Assembly: GCA_030428255.1 (NCBI GenBank) | Contig: JAUIBT010000012.1 | Span: forward strand, 1-64,000 | DNA: 64,000 nucleotides | Source of the DNA: Alphaproteobacteria bacterium | GTDB taxonomy: Bacteria; Pseudomonadota; Alphaproteobacteria; UBA7985; JAUIBT01 | Reading direction: 5' to 3' | Part shown: positions 45,184 through 53,019 of the stretch, piece after piece | Layout: each line of letters starts with the position of its first letter | Numbering within the stretch: the first letter of the stretch is position 1 | Notes under the pieces: model-generated | Seen by the model: only the letters and a program-made list of their open reading frames with translations | Told to the model about the DNA's origin: nothing | The model's database searches: none | Made by a program: the position numbers and the translations under genes

Positions 45184-46515
45184 CTAGGCGACCACCACAT
45201 TGTCGGCGTCGCTTGACGGGCTGGCCTGCGCAGCGGCCCGGAAGCGCCCACGGCTGTCGATCACCAGCGGCGCGTGGGCGCGCACCATATCATAGTCAAC
45301 ATCGTTGTGATCGGTCAGCAGCAGCACGGCATCATAGCTGGCCAAGCCCTCGGGTGTTAGATCCACCGAGCTCAATTCGAAGTGGTGCTCGCGCATCTTG
45401 GGGAAGTGCGGCACGTTGGTATCGTGGTAAGCGACATCGGCGCCCCAATCGCGCAAGATTTCCATCACGAAGACCGAGGGGCTTTCGCGCATGTCGTCCA
45501 CGTCGCGCTTATAGGCGATGCCCAAGCACAGCACCTTGGAGCCCGACAGGGACTTGCCGCGTTGGTTCAGCGCCGCGACGGTACGGTCCACCACATACTG
45601 TGGCATTGAAGCGTTGATCTCGCCCGCCAGCTCGATAAAGCGGGTGTGCAGGCCAAATTCGCGCGCCTTCCAGGTCAGATAGAAGGGGTCGATGGGAATG
45701 CAGTGGCCGCCAATGCCAGGGCCGGGGTAGTAAGCGGTAAAGCCAAAGGGCTTGGTGGCCGCAGCGTCGATCACCTCGAAAATGTCGAGGTTCATGGCGT
45801 GGGCCACTTTCTTCAGCTCGTTGACCAGGCCGATGTTGACCGAGCGGTGAATGTTTTCCACCAGCTTGACCATCTCTGCCGAGCGCGTTGAGGACACCGC
45901 CACGATTTGATCAATGAAACTGCCATAGACCGCTTCGCCGGCCGCTCGGCAGGCAGCCGTATCGCCGCCGATCACCTTGGGAATGGTCTGGGTCTTGAAG
46001 TCGGCATTGCCGGGGTCTTCGCGCTCGGGCGAATAGCAAAGGAAGAAGGTCTCGCCGACTTTCAGGCCGCGCGCCTCGACATAGGGCTTCAACACTTCGT
46101 CCGTGGTGCCGGGCCAGGTGGTGCTTTCCAGCGCCAGCAGTTGGCCTTGGCGGAAATAGGGGCTCATGGCCCGCATGGTGGCTTCAACCGCGCCCAGGTC
46201 AGGTTCGCGGTACTTGTTCAGCGGCGTTGGCACACAGATCAACAGGGCGTCGCACTCGGTGGTGCGGGCGAAGTCCTGGGTCGCCTCAAAGCCGTCGGCA
46301 ACCATGGCTTGGATAACGTCAGATGGAATGTGTTTGATGGGCGAGTGACCCGCGTTCAGGTCGGCGACGCGTTGGCTGTCCACATCAACGCCCAGGACCT
46401 TAAAGCCTGCTTCGTGGATGGTGTGGGCCAGGGGGATGCCGACGTAGCCCAGGCCAAAAATGCCGATCTTGGCGCTCTTGTCTTTGACTTTGCTCAGAAA
46501 TTCTTCGATTGCCAC
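45184..46515 (-). CDS. wbpA: Nucleotide-sugar 6-dehydrogenase (WbpA-like, UDP-GlcNAc dehydrogenase)
   Basis: Oxidises UDP-GlcNAc to the uronate with two NAD. The 443-residue protein has the NAD motif '[10 protein letters not shown]', the catalytic Cys in '[16 protein letters not shown]' and the C-terminal domain with '[20 protein letters not shown]'. The GTG start at 46515 has AGAGGT about 7 bases upstream. It is the first of the four wbp-like genes. Substrate UDP-GlcNAc rather than UDP-glucose is inferred from the operon. Confidence 0.9.
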   Translation of the reverse strand: MAIEEFLSKVKDKSAKIGIFGLGYVGIPLAHTIHEAGFKVLGVDVDSQRVADLNAGHSPIKHIPSDVIQAMVADGFEATQDFARTTECDALLICVPTPLNKYREPDLGAVEATMRAMSPYFRQGQLLALESTTWPGTTDEVLKPYVEARGLKVGETFFLCYSPEREDPGNADFKTQTIPKVIGGDTAACRAAGEAVYGSFIDQIVAVSSTRSAEMVKLVENIHRSVNIGLVNELKKVAHAMNLDIFEVIDAAATKPFGFTAYYPGPGIGGHCIPIDPFYLTWKAREFGLHTRFIELAGEINASMPQYVVDRTVAALNQRGKSLSGSKVLCLGIAYKRDVDDMRESPSVFVMEILRDWGADVAYHDTNVPHFPKMREHHFELSSVDLTPEGLASYDAVLLLTDHNDVDYDMVRAHAPLVIDSRGRFRAAAQASPSSDADNVVVA

Positions 46516-46666
46516 GAAGGTTACCTCTTTGTGATGTGCTCAAGCGTTCTGGGAGGCGGCAAGTTTTGGAGAATTCCCTTGCGCCACTTGGGGATTTTGC
46601 CGTCTTCCCTACGACGAATACCACACGAATTGAATTGATTTTTTCGGGTCTACTGTCGCACGGGGC

Positions 46667-47227
46667 CTAAGATGTGGGTTCTTTGATCAGCCGCACGCCT
46701 AGGCGTGCAAGTGCGCCGTCAACCAAAGCGCGCTCTTCATCGGCCAGGCGTTGATGGCGCGGATAGAGTGGCGCGGCACGGTCGTCCAAGATGGGGGTGT
46801 CCCAGCCGTCGGTTGTGTCAAAGAAATGCGCGGCTCCGTCCTGACCAAACTCGCGCAGGTATCCTTGCACCACCACATCCAGATAACTGAGCAGCACGGG
46901 GCTATGGTGGTCAGGCTTGCTTTGAGCTTGCGGCGCGATGGCATAGATCGAGAGCTGCTCTTGCGCCTCTGGGTGCGCCACCAGATGGCGGTCATAGGCG
47001 GCCTCGCGCAGGTCCAGAGCCTGCCAATCGGCTCCCGGTACGGCGGCCATCAAGCCCCAGAGCTCGGTGGTTTGGCAGGGCACAGCGGTCAGATAGCACC
47101 AGCGGCGCTCGCCAGCCCCGCGCCAAGCGCGCCGCCAGCCTTTGACCTTGGCTGGGGCGCAACGCGGGTAGTCGTGGGTCTGACGATTGACCAGGGAGCC
47201 GTAGCCGAAAAAGAAGGGATCGCTCAT
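46667..47227 (-). CDS. Gamma-glutamylcyclotransferase-like fold protein
   Basis: From the ATG at 47227 the protein has 186 residues and starts 'MSDPFFFGYGSLVN', the FGYGSL glycine loop of the gamma-glutamylcyclotransferase (AIG2/GGCT) fold. A conserved acidic residue is expected midway; I can see 'DWQALDLREAAYDRHLV' as the likely catalytic Glu region. Function may be glutathione or gamma-glutamylamine turnover, but the substrate is not set by sequence. The frame is open to 47302; no start has a good ribosome-binding site. It follows wbpA upstream on the same strand. Confidence 0.75.
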   Translation of the reverse strand: MSDPFFFGYGSLVNRQTHDYPRCAPAKVKGWRRAWRGAGERRWCYLTAVPCQTTELWGLMAAVPGADWQALDLREAAYDRHLVAHPEAQEQLSIYAIAPQAQSKPDHHSPVLLSYLDVVVQGYLREFGQDGAAHFFDTTDGWDTPILDDRAAPLYPRHQRLADEERALVDGALARLGVRLIKEPTS

Positions 47228-47434
47228 AGGGGGCCGGATGGATTGCGGTGAGGGGCAAGAAAACCCGCGCATTATCGCCGCGACGCGCAAGCTGCCAAGC
47301 AAAAACGTACACCAAGCGGCTCAGCGGCCGCATAGGCTGTGCGGGGCGGCGCATTTCTCCTGGCTTTGGGTCTGAGGCTGGCTTAAACCTGCGGCCATAA
47401 GCGGGTCACACAGGAGCCCGCGCAAGGAAAGACC

Positions 47435-48760
47435 ATGCCTGCGCGCCGCATATGGATCATCAATCAGTACGGCTCGACGCCTCAGACCGGGATCGGCGGG
47501 CGGCACCATAACTTTGCCCGCCTGCTGGCAGCGCGGGGCCATGCGGTGACGGTGATCGCTGCGCGCCAACACCACATCTTGCGCGATCGCGAGGCCAGCC
47601 GTGCTGCGCCCTTTATCGAGGACATCGACGGCTACCGCTTCGTGCGCCTGGCTGTGCCGGGCTATGCCCACGCGCAAGACAAGCGGCGGGTCTTCGCCTG
47701 GCTCGTCTTTGCTCTGGCGCTGTTGGCCAACGCTTGGCGCTTGGGTCCGCGCCCGCAGGCTATTTTGATCTCCTCCCTGTCGCTCATTTCCTACCTGCCT
47801 GCCGAGCTGTTGGCCCGCCTGATGCGTGCGCGCTTGGTGTTTGAGGTGCGCGATATCTGGCCCTTGTCGCTGGTTGAGCTGAACGGCGTGTCACCCCGCC
47901 ATCCTTTTGTGCGGCTCTTGCAGGCGATTGAGCGGCGCGGCTATGCCAAGGCGGCGCAGACCATCACCACTTTGCCAGGCGCGCGCGATCACATGCTGAG
48001 CCAGGGTCTGTCGCCTGAGCGCTTTGCTTGGTTGCCCAATGGCGTGCGCGCTGAGCCACCGCTGCCCAGTCCTGACGAGTGCGCTCATCCCTGCTTGGTC
48101 GCAATCCGTGCGCTGGCCGAAGCCAAATTTGTCATCGCCTATACAGGCACCCACGGTCAGGCCAACGCGCTATCGACCGTGCTGGAGGCAGCAGCTCAAC
48201 TGAAAGACCGGGGCCAAGATCAAGATTTGGCCTTTGCCCTGGTGGGACAAGGCGCGCGCAAGGCCGAGCTGATCGCCGAGGCCCAGGCGCGCGGGCTCGA
48301 CAGCCTGCATTTTTTCGACGCTGTGCCGCAAGCTGTGGTGCCGCTGATTTTGCAGGCCAGCCAAGCCAGCATTTTGTGTTGGACCGACCAGCCGCTGTAT
48401 CGCTTTGGCATATCGGCGAATAAGCTGGCCGAATACATGATGGCAGGCAGGCCGATCCTGCACGCCTATTCGGGTGCGGCCGATCCAGTGTCCCAGCACG
48501 GCCTTGGTCTGACGGTGCCTGCCGAGCAGCCGCAGTCCCTGGCGGGCGCTATACGTCAGCTTATCGACCTGCCGCCCGACCAACGCTTCGCCATGGGGCA
48601 AAGAGCGCGCGCGGTGGCGCTGCGCGACTACAGCTTTGAGGCGCTGGTGCCGCGCTATGAAGCCTTGATTTTGGGTTCGCCATACCCTGACAACCCGGAC
48701 GGTCTTGACCGCCCAGTCCATCTAGACAGCCCAGACCGTCCTGACAGCCAGCAAAGCTAG
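47435..48760 (+). CDS. Glycosyltransferase family 4, WbuB-like
   Basis: A 441-residue GT-B glycosyltransferase that builds a surface polysaccharide. The N-terminus 'WIINQYGSTPQTGIGGRHHNFARLLAARGH' resembles WbuB-type enzymes; 'FEVRDIWPLSLVELNGV' is also typical of that group, and the C-terminal donor domain has 'SANKLAEYMMAGRPIL' (E-x7-E-like region). The last 25 residues are a degenerate Asp/Pro repeat (DNPDGLDRP, DSPDRPDSQ) outside the family core. It starts the plus-strand pair with the O-antigen ligase, 12 bases apart. Donor and acceptor are unknown. Confidence 0.85.
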   Translation: MPARRIWIINQYGSTPQTGIGGRHHNFARLLAARGHAVTVIAARQHHILRDREASRAAPFIEDIDGYRFVRLAVPGYAHAQDKRRVFAWLVFALALLANAWRLGPRPQAILISSLSLISYLPAELLARLMRARLVFEVRDIWPLSLVELNGVSPRHPFVRLLQAIERRGYAKAAQTITTLPGARDHMLSQGLSPERFAWLPNGVRAEPPLPSPDECAHPCLVAIRALAEAKFVIAYTGTHGQANALSTVLEAAAQLKDRGQDQDLAFALVGQGARKAELIAEAQARGLDSLHFFDAVPQAVVPLILQASQASILCWTDQPLYRFGISANKLAEYMMAGRPILHAYSGAADPVSQHGLGLTVPAEQPQSLAGAIRQLIDLPPDQRFAMGQRARAVALRDYSFEALVPRYEALILGSPYPDNPDGLDRPVHLDSPDRPDSQQS

Positions 48761-48772
48761 GAGAGCCGCGCC

Positions 48773-50152
48773 ATGACCCTTGAAGCTTCATCGCGCTGGA
48801 CCGCTGTGCTGGCGCGGGCCAAGAGCCAGCCGCTCGCCGTTTGGGCGGCTTGGTCGCTGGCCGCCGCACCCTGGTTCTGGATCGCTGATTTTATCATTGA
48901 CCTACCGGCGACCCTGGCGGGGCTTTTCTACCTGGTGGCCCTGCTGCGTGGGCAGGCCAAGTTGCCCGGCGCGCGAGTCTGGGCCGCTGGCTTCCTGCTG
49001 GTGTGGGCGCTGTTTCTGGTGGGGGCCGTTAGCGGCATCAAGCCCAGCGATGCGCTTGGCCTGGCGGGCTTGTGGTTGCGTCACCCGCTGTTGCTGGCGG
49101 CTTGCCTGGTCTGGTTGGCCCCGCAAAGCCTGGTGGCACCAGCGCGCATTTGGGGGCCTGTGGCCTGGAGCTTCCTGGCGGCGACGGTCTTTGTTGCGCT
49201 GGATGGCTTGCTGCAACTGGCACTGGGATTTGATCTGTTTGGCTATCCCTTGTACGCCGGCTTTCGTTTAACTGGGCCGCTCAACGAGCCCATCGTCGGC
49301 TTTTTCCTCACCCAGCTTGCGCCTGTTCTGGTGGCGCTGAGCCTGGCGGGTTTTGGCCCCTGGCAGGCGTTGCGAGCCCAGCCCGCATGGTTGCGCTGGG
49401 GCGCGGGTAGCGCGGCGAGCCTGGCCATTGCCGCTGCGGTCTTGGTCTCTGGCGAGCGGCTGTTCGCGGCCTGGCTGGTCGCTGGCCTGGCCGCCATCTT
49501 GTTGTTGGTGGCTTTGGCGCGCCCCGTCAGTCGCTCTCGCACGGCGCAGCGCCGTGTTGATCTGGCGCTGGGGGCCGCGGGCCTTGCTCTGATTTTGGGC
49601 TGCGTGGCGGCGCTCAGCCTGCCGAGCGTGCGGGCGCGTTTGGTGGACAAGAGCTTGAGCGAGGTAAGCGCTATGCTGCAGGTCTATGCCAAGGGCGAGA
49701 TTTCGGGCGAGGCGATTGGCGCCTACGCCAACATTCATTTGCGTGCGGCTCAGGCAGTGGCCAATGATCCTTGGACCGGACACGGCATGCGTGGCTTTCG
49801 TTTCTACTGCCCCAAGGTGCTGAAGATTGAAAACGATAACCTCAAGGGCTGCTCAACCCATCCGCATCAAACTTGGCTGAATATCGCGGTGGCGGGGGGG
49901 CTGCCGGGCTTGGTGGTGGCGCTGGTTTTGGCGGTGGCCTTTCTGGTTCAACGCGCTTTGGCCATGCTGCGCGCGCGCCATGATCCTCAACGCTTAGTCT
50001 TGGCCTTTTTGCCGCTCTGGGCCTTTGCGCCCATCATGGTCTCGCCACTCAGTTCTGAGGGCGTGTTTGTCAATTTCACTGAGAACCTGCTGTGGGTGAG
50101 CTTGGCATTGACCTTGGCTATGGAGCAGAGTCAGCGCCGCACCGCTGTATGA
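48773..50152 (+). CDS. O-antigen ligase / Wzy_C family membrane protein
   Basis: A 459-residue membrane protein with about ten to twelve predicted membrane segments and the family's large periplasmic loop late in the sequence. That loop contains 'NDPWTGHGMRGFRFYCPKVL' and 'STHPHQTWLNIAVAGGLPGL', the His-containing motif seen in WaaL/Wzy_C proteins. It may ligate O-antigen to lipid A-core or polymerise glycan; the family cannot be split on this evidence. It ends 1 base before the convergent galE. Confidence 0.87.
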   Translation: MTLEASSRWTAVLARAKSQPLAVWAAWSLAAAPWFWIADFIIDLPATLAGLFYLVALLRGQAKLPGARVWAAGFLLVWALFLVGAVSGIKPSDALGLAGLWLRHPLLLAACLVWLAPQSLVAPARIWGPVAWSFLAATVFVALDGLLQLALGFDLFGYPLYAGFRLTGPLNEPIVGFFLTQLAPVLVALSLAGFGPWQALRAQPAWLRWGAGSAASLAIAAAVLVSGERLFAAWLVAGLAAILLLVALARPVSRSRTAQRRVDLALGAAGLALILGCVAALSLPSVRARLVDKSLSEVSAMLQVYAKGEISGEAIGAYANIHLRAAQAVANDPWTGHGMRGFRFYCPKVLKIENDNLKGCSTHPHQTWLNIAVAGGLPGLVVALVLAVAFLVQRALAMLRARHDPQRLVLAFLPLWAFAPIMVSPLSSEGVFVNFTENLLWVSLALTLAMEQSQRRTAV

Positions 50153-50153
50153 G

Positions 50154-51164
50154 TCAGCGCGGCCAGGGTTCAAACATCTGCTGAAAAAAACGATAGGCAT
50201 CGCTGACTATGCGCTCCAGCCCCGAGTGCTGGGCCTGCCAGCCTAAGGCGGCTTGGGCGGCGCTTGGGTCCGCGATCAGGCGGGCTGGATCGCCCGCGCG
50301 GCGCTCGGCTTCAAGCACCTGAAAGTCTTGGCCCGCGACCTGCCGCACAGCCTCGATGATCTGACGCACGCTGTAGCCCTGGCCGGTGCCCAAGTTATAG
50401 GCCGCAAAGCCCGGATGCTGCCCGCTCAGCAGGGCCTCAAGCGCCAGGATGTGCGCCTCTGCCAAGTCCATGACGTGGATGTAATCGCGCAGGCAGGTGC
50501 CGTCCGGTGTGGGATAGTCGCTGCCAAAAATCGAGACTTGCTCGCGTTGGCCTAGTGCGGCTTGGATCACCAACGGGATCAGGTGGGTTTCAGTCTGGTG
50601 TCGCTCGCCTAAGCCCAGTTCTGGGGCCGCGCCGCTGGCATTGAAATAGCGCAAGGCGATGGCGTTCACTGCGCCTACCTTGGCTTGCTCGGCTAGGATC
50701 TGCTCGGCCATTGCCTTGGAGGCCCCGTAGGGGTTGCAGGGCGCAAGGGCGGCGGTCTCGGGAATGATTTCCAGCTCCTGATTGCCATAGACCGCAGCGG
50801 TTGACGAAAAGACCAGCGCGCGAACACTATGGCGCTGCATGGCCTGGAGCAAAGCCAGGCTGCCGCCAACATTGTTGGCAAAGTAGGCCAAGGGCTGGCG
50901 CAGCGACTCCCCCACCTCAATTGAGGCCGCAAAGTGGATCACCGCTGCGATGTCGTGAGCCTGGAAGACAGCGTCAAGCGCGGTTGCGTCCTGCAAATCG
51001 GCGCGCACCAAAGGCTCGACCAAGGCCGCCGGGCAGGCCCCGTTGCTCAGCCGATCCACCACCACCACGTCATAGCCGCGTGTGCGCAGTTGCTGGGCGG
51101 TGTGCGCACCGATATAGCCAGCGCCGCCGGTCACGAGGATAGTCTGGTCCGATCTGCTGGCCAT
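50154..51164 (-). CDS. galE: UDP-glucose 4-epimerase
   Basis: Interconverts UDP-glucose and UDP-galactose (or N-acetyl forms). The 336-residue short-chain dehydrogenase fold protein has 'VTGGAGYIGAHTAQQL', the SDR catalytic pair Tyr-x3-Lys in 'NPYGASKAMAEQIL', and 'YFNASGAAPELGLGE', all typical of GalE. It sits convergent with the O-antigen ligase and may supply galactose-type donors for the same polysaccharide. Confidence 0.93.
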   Translation of the reverse strand: MASRSDQTILVTGGAGYIGAHTAQQLRTRGYDVVVVDRLSNGACPAALVEPLVRADLQDATALDAVFQAHDIAAVIHFAASIEVGESLRQPLAYFANNVGGSLALLQAMQRHSVRALVFSSTAAVYGNQELEIIPETAALAPCNPYGASKAMAEQILAEQAKVGAVNAIALRYFNASGAAPELGLGERHQTETHLIPLVIQAALGQREQVSIFGSDYPTPDGTCLRDYIHVMDLAEAHILALEALLSGQHPGFAAYNLGTGQGYSVRQIIEAVRQVAGQDFQVLEAERRAGDPARLIADPSAAQAALGWQAQHSGLERIVSDAYRFFQQMFEPWPR

Positions 51165-51491
51165 GGTGGGGCTCTCGTTTCACATGCTGCTTGCCTTCAG
51201 GGGCTTGTTTAAGCCCCTTCGCAGCCCTGCGCCAGGACTTTCAGCGCGCTGCTGAGCCCGGCAATCTGACCTGTTGCCGACCGTGGGTCGCTTGGCCCTG
51301 CGCTTGTGTCTTGGTGCGCATTTGTTTGATTTCGCACTCAATTTTGCAAGTTCTCATGTCCTTTGCAGCGACGGCCCGACCGGGGTCGAGGGCTGTTGCT
51401 ACGCTATAGAGCTGGCCTTTGGCCGTTGGCCGCGCGACGCCAAGCGCGCCGAGATGCAGGTCCTGGAGCGCAAGGCCGAGCAGGGCTAGCC
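51165..51491. other. Spacer between galE and sulP genes
   Basis: About 330 bases. A short open frame (51274-51489, plus) ends in a charged helix-like stretch but has no ribosome-binding site or recognised family. I see nothing else. Confidence 0.4.
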
Positions 51492-52757
51492 CTAGCGCTT
51501 GGGCGTGTGCCAGTCGCTCTTGGCAGAGCGGCGGCGCAACCTTAGGGCCAGGCCCAGCGCGACACCGACGCCAATAGCCACCGTCAGATCAACCAATACC
51601 GTCAAGACCAAGGTCAAAAGCAGCAAGCCCTTGTCCTCGATGCGTGCCTTGGCATGATCCTTCCATTTGTGCGGCTCGCTCATGTTCCAGGCGGTCAGCA
51701 TCAGCAGCCCGGCCAGCGCTGGCATGGCCATGTAGCCCGCCCAAGGCGCGGCCACCAGCATGATGATCAGGATCGCGACGGCATGGACGATGCCCGAAAT
51801 CGGCGTCCGGCCACCGGCGCGAATGTTGGTGGCAGTGCGGGCGATGGCTCCGGTGGCAGGCAGGCCCATGAACAGCGCCGAGGCCAGGTTCGCAACGCCC
51901 TGAGCGGTCAGCTCAGCGTTGGGTCGGTGGTTGCCGTCAGTCATGCGGTCGGCCACCATGGCCGACAGCAAGGACTCGACCCCCGCCAAGAAGGCGATGA
52001 CCAAGGCCGAAGGAAACAGCTCGCTGATGCGCGCCCAGCTAAAATCGGGCAGGCGCGGCCAGGGCAGTGGCGCAGAGGGCAGGGCGCCATAGCGGCCCGC
52101 CAGCGTATCCACCGGCCAGCCCAGCAGCAGCACCAAGCCAGAGACCAGCCCAATCGCCACGATCAAGCCCGGCCACTTGGGTGCCGCCCGTCGTAAGCCA
52201 ATAATCAACACCATGGTCAACAGGCCCGCACCCAGCGCAAACAGGCTGAGTTGGCCGCGCGCCTGCCACAAGACCGGCAGCTTTTCCAGAAAGTCAGCGG
52301 GCAGGTTGGTCGGATGCAGACCCAGAAGATTTGCGAGCTGAGAGGTGGCGATGATCACCGCTATTCCGATGGTAAAGCCCTGCACCACGGCATCAGGAAT
52401 GAAGGCAATCAGGCGACCAGCACGAAAGTAGCCCGCCAACAGCAGGATCAGGCCCGCCATAAAGGTCGCCATGACCAGCCCGTCATAGCCGTGCTCGGCG
52501 ATTACGCCGAACACCACCACGATAAATGCGCCGGTCGGGCCGCCGATCTGCACCGGACTGCCACCCAGCAGCGAGATGAAGAAACCAGCAACGATCGCGG
52601 TGATCAGGCCCGACTGAGGGCTGGCCCCCGAGGCAATGGCGATGGCTAGGCTCAGCGGCAGGGCGACCAAGGCCACCGACAAGCCCGCGAGCAGATCGGC
52701 ACGGAACAGCGAAAAGCTGTAGGATTTCAGCAGGGGGAACAAAATGGGCTGGCGCAT
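51492..52757 (-). CDS. SulP family anion transporter lacking STAS domain
   Basis: A SulP/SLC26 permease for sulfate, bicarbonate or another anion. From the ATG at 52757 it has 421 residues with about 12 to 14 membrane segments. Family landmarks are 'DLLAGLSVALVALPLSLAIA' at the N-terminus, 'GGPTGAFIVVVFGV' and 'MGLPATGAIARTATNIRAGG'. The usual cytoplasmic STAS domain is absent: the protein ends about 12 residues after the last membrane segment. A GTG at 52841 would add 28 residues. Neither start has a clear ribosome-binding site. Confidence 0.9.
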   Translation of the reverse strand: MRQPILFPLLKSYSFSLFRADLLAGLSVALVALPLSLAIAIASGASPQSGLITAIVAGFFISLLGGSPVQIGGPTGAFIVVVFGVIAEHGYDGLVMATFMAGLILLLAGYFRAGRLIAFIPDAVVQGFTIGIAVIIATSQLANLLGLHPTNLPADFLEKLPVLWQARGQLSLFALGAGLLTMVLIIGLRRAAPKWPGLIVAIGLVSGLVLLLGWPVDTLAGRYGALPSAPLPWPRLPDFSWARISELFPSALVIAFLAGVESLLSAMVADRMTDGNHRPNAELTAQGVANLASALFMGLPATGAIARTATNIRAGGRTPISGIVHAVAILIIMLVAAPWAGYMAMPALAGLLMLTAWNMSEPHKWKDHAKARIEDKGLLLLTLVLTVLVDLTVAIGVGVALGLALRLRRRSAKSDWHTPKR

Positions 52758-53005
52758 AACAGGGGCTTGGGTTTGGTGTTGACTGGCAGGTGCCTCGACG
52801 GTGCGCGCACGCTCTACGCAATTTCTAACATTAAATGTCACTTATCGAACAATTTCGAAGATTTTGCGCTGTACCTTGCGACGAATTTCTTTAGGATGCG
52901 CCCGGCAAGATAGGGCTCACCTTAAGAAGCTGCCGATCTTGCCATGCATAGCGCAAATGCTAGGCTTGAAACAAGAATCCATCCTTGGCCCTAACTTCTG
53001 TCAGT

Positions 53006-53019
53006 AAAGACCCGTCTTT
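53006..53019 (+). other. Hairpin directly abutting the glgP start codon
   Basis: AAAGACCCGTCTTT forms a 5-bp stem with a CCCG loop and touches the ATG at 53020. There is no purine-rich ribosome-binding site, so the structure may limit translation of glgP. Short and possibly coincidental. Confidence 0.35.

Noticed and set aside
51274-51489. 71-residue open frame between galE and sulP
   Set aside because: No ribosome-binding site or recognised family; composition is typical of random frames in this GC-rich DNA.
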